A model generated the notes under the pieces. The model had not been told where the DNA came from, searched no databases, and saw only the letters and a program-made list of their open reading frames with translations. From positions 1 through 6,266 of the forward strand of contig JANNNE010000208.1 in assembly GCA_031398385.1 (NCBI GenBank): a stretch of DNA of 6,266 bases, written 5' to 3'. Both the position numbers and the translations under genes were made by a program. This stretch comes from Ideonella_A sp031398385 (lineage in GTDB: Bacteria; Pseudomonadota; Gammaproteobacteria; Burkholderiales; Burkholderiaceae_C). The stretch's first letter is position 1, and each line of letters begins with the position of its first letter. This document shows positions 5,372 to 6,266 of the stretch, piece by piece.

Positions 5372-5592
5372 CTTTGATGCGACGCTTCTGACCCCATGAC
5401 GGGCTGGCACACCGCTAGGAGGGCCTACTGAGCGGCTGGCCGTTCGGCGCCCATTCAAGCCGCCCACTCGCCCCCGTCAAGATCTCCCGTTGGGCAAGAA
5501 CGCGCTGGACTGCCGAGTGACCGGTTTGCGGCAAATCCTCGTTCGACCGCTACTGGCCGAGTGCCCGGTGCCCACCGATCGCTCTCCCGACC
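5372..5592. other. Intergenic stretch between the zinc-ribbon-like gene and the Fic gene
   Basis: No supported gene. It holds a 14-nt near-direct repeat, GCCGAGTG(A/C)CCGGT at 5512-5525 and 5556-5569. No stem plus T-run follows the zinc-ribbon-like gene, so it has no visible terminator, and read-through into fic is possible. Confidence 0.4.
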
Positions 5593-5892
5593 TCAACTCG
5601 CCTTGTCCGGCCGCTCGCTGAGGTCCCAAAGCGTGTCTTGCCAGTTCGAGATACGGCCTTCGGCCTGGCAGCCCGGGCAGTGCCAGACGATGGCGTCGTC
5701 CAGGGCCAGTGCGGCCTCGACCCTGCCCTTCTTGCATTTGAAGCATCGTGGCAGGGTCACGCCGGCGTCGTCGAAGTCGGTGGCGTAGGCGATGACTCCA
5801 GCATGGAAGTCAGCCATGGCCTTGGCTGGACCACGCAGCGGGGCAATGGCGCCTTTGTCGTCCATAAAATGACGTGCGTCGGTGATGTACAT
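5593..5892 (-). CDS. Small CxxC...CxxC (zinc-ribbon-like) hypothetical protein
   Basis: A 99-residue protein of unknown function. The N-terminal half (MYITDARHFMDDKGAIAP, then LRGPAKAMADFHAGVI) is a short, conserved-looking soluble module. The second half carries CFKC (C50, C53) and CPGC (C72, C75) separated by a beta-rich segment, the layout of a two-knuckle zinc ribbon, and ends with SNWQDTLWDLSERP. Such ribbons usually bind nucleic acid or protein, but I cannot assign a role. I place the start at ATG 5892, where the sequence becomes protein-like. The frame is open upstream to about 6138 with no closer ATG, and no ribosome binding site is visible, so the true N-terminus is uncertain. It is co-directional with fic, 300 nt upstream of its ATG. 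Confidence 0.65.
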   Translation of the reverse strand: MYITDARHFMDDKGAIAPLRGPAKAMADFHAGVIAYATDFDDAGVTLPRCFKCKKGRVEAALALDDAIVWHCPGCQAEGRISNWQDTLWDLSERPDKAS

Positions 5893-6195
5893 ACGTGCGG
5901 TGTGTCCGCGCAACCGGCGCGCGGCGTCGAAGAATCGTACAGGCTCCAACGACGGCAGTCCGCAGACAACCGAGGCTCCTACTCCCAACCGGAGAAACGA
6001 CCCAGGAACGGAGCATCTCCCACCTGCAGGCCGACCCGCGAGCAACCCGCATCTTGTTGCCGCAGTGACTGGGTTGAAGCGATGCCGGCGTGAAAATGCC
6101 GCCTCGCCAAGCTGACGAAGGCCGGACGCATACGCCACACCGGCACGACCAGGGCGGGTCGGCGGAACGCATCACATATGCATTACATTGCACGC
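5893..6195. other. Divergent intergenic region with no supported gene
   Basis: Lies between the minus-strand CxxC protein and the plus-strand antitoxin-like gene and must hold both promoters. Several overlapping frames are open but none has a start with a ribosome binding site or a recognisable family. The right end (6172-6195) is the most AT-rich part and includes the palindrome ATGCAT and the spaced repeat TGCA-N6-TGCA just before the plus-strand ATG, a possible operator; no clear -35/-10 pair can be defended. Confidence 0.35.
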
Positions 6196-6266
6196 ATGAA
6201 GACCTCCACTCTCCCCGCCGTGCGTGTCGAACCAGCGCTGCGAAGCGATGCCGAGGCCGTCCTCGA
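6196..6266 (+). CDS. 5' end of a probable YlcI/YnfO- or CopG-like antitoxin, cut by the window edge
   Basis: Only 23 complete codons are present. They read MKTSTLPAVRVEPALRSDAE and then AVL, with the frame still open at the window end. A short beta strand of the type T(x)PxxRVxPxLR followed by a helix start (DAEAVL) is the opening of small ribbon-helix-helix proteins such as YlcI/YnfO-family or CopG-like antitoxins, which usually sit upstream of a RelE/ParE-type toxin. There is no Shine-Dalgarno sequence before the ATG; the region just upstream is AT-rich with short palindromes, so the message may be leaderless or nearly so. It is transcribed away from the other right-hand genes. The assignment rests on a short motif and should be treated as tentative. 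Confidence 0.5.
   Translation, partial: MKTSTLPAVRVEPALRSDAEAVL

Noticed and set aside
4380..5400. Long plus-strand frames opposite the Fic gene
   Set aside because: They are shadows of a high-GC gene whose catalytic motifs are intact on the minus strand.
5293..5412. A 40-codon N-terminal extension of the Fic protein starting at 5412
   Set aside because: The codons there are AT-rich (AAT AAA TCT TTA TTA), contain the likely promoter and inverted repeats, and have no ribosome binding site; the protein-like sequence begins at the ATG at 5292.
5512..5569. Two copies of GCCGAGTG(A/C)CCGGT as a mobile-element or integration repeat
   Set aside because: They are short, direct, 44 bp apart, with nothing between them that looks like an element.
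5893..6138. An 82-codon N-terminal extension of the CxxC protein
   Set aside because: Residues before MYITDAR do not look like the rest of the protein and no ribosome binding site marks an upstream start, though a longer protein cannot be excluded.
1..6266. CRISPR arrays, rRNA, complete tRNA genes, intact insertion sequences
   Set aside because: I found no regularly spaced repeats, cloverleaf, transposase motif or integrase motif on either strand.

Overview
This GC-rich window (roughly 60-65% by eye) has the codon habits and gene families of a beta-proteobacterium, most likely Burkholderiales; that assignment is inference from sequence style. It reads as an accessory or decaying region. Several short intact genes on the minus strand sit among gene fragments with missing ends and missing middles.

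Left part (1-3238), all minus strand. In transcription order: a wrecked HdrC/HdrB-type (Fe-S)-binding protein gene (3238-2536), a short unexplained coding-like tail (2535-2419), an intact YgaP-like DUF2892 membrane protein (2402-2196), an intact AhpD/carboxymuconolactone-decarboxylase-like protein (2177-1821), an internal piece of a MacB/DevA-type ABC ATPase (about 1790-1497), the C-terminal end of an OsmC-like protein (about 1464-1288), and an intact secreted diheme cytochrome c of the thiosulfate dehydrogenase (TsdA) type (1062-61). DUF2892, AhpD-like, OsmC-like, Fe-S and TsdA-type genes together suggest a locus for inorganic sulfur oxidation or thiol and peroxide handling that has since been rearranged.

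Middle (3230-4086). A plus-strand remnant of an Mrr-family restriction endonuclease abuts the Fe-S remnant head to head, and both 5' ends are missing. The Mrr remnant has also lost its catalytic middle and carries a frameshift near its C-terminus. It is followed by a minus-strand rho-independent terminator, the 3' tail of an unrecognised minus-strand gene, and a long imperfect hairpin.

Right part (4087-6266). An intact Fic-family AMP-transferase with an N-terminal inhibitory motif and a C-terminal winged helix (minus) lies behind an AT-rich promoter flanked by two inverted repeats that share a half-site. Next come a small CxxC...CxxC protein (minus) and, at the right edge on the plus strand, the first codons of a probable YlcI/YnfO- or CopG-like antitoxin that runs out of the window.

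The most distinctive features are the mosaic of partial genes, two of which have lost their catalytic middle while keeping material from both sides, and the operator-like architecture in front of fic. I found no integrase, transposase, CRISPR array, complete tRNA or rRNA, and no convincing new multi-gene system.
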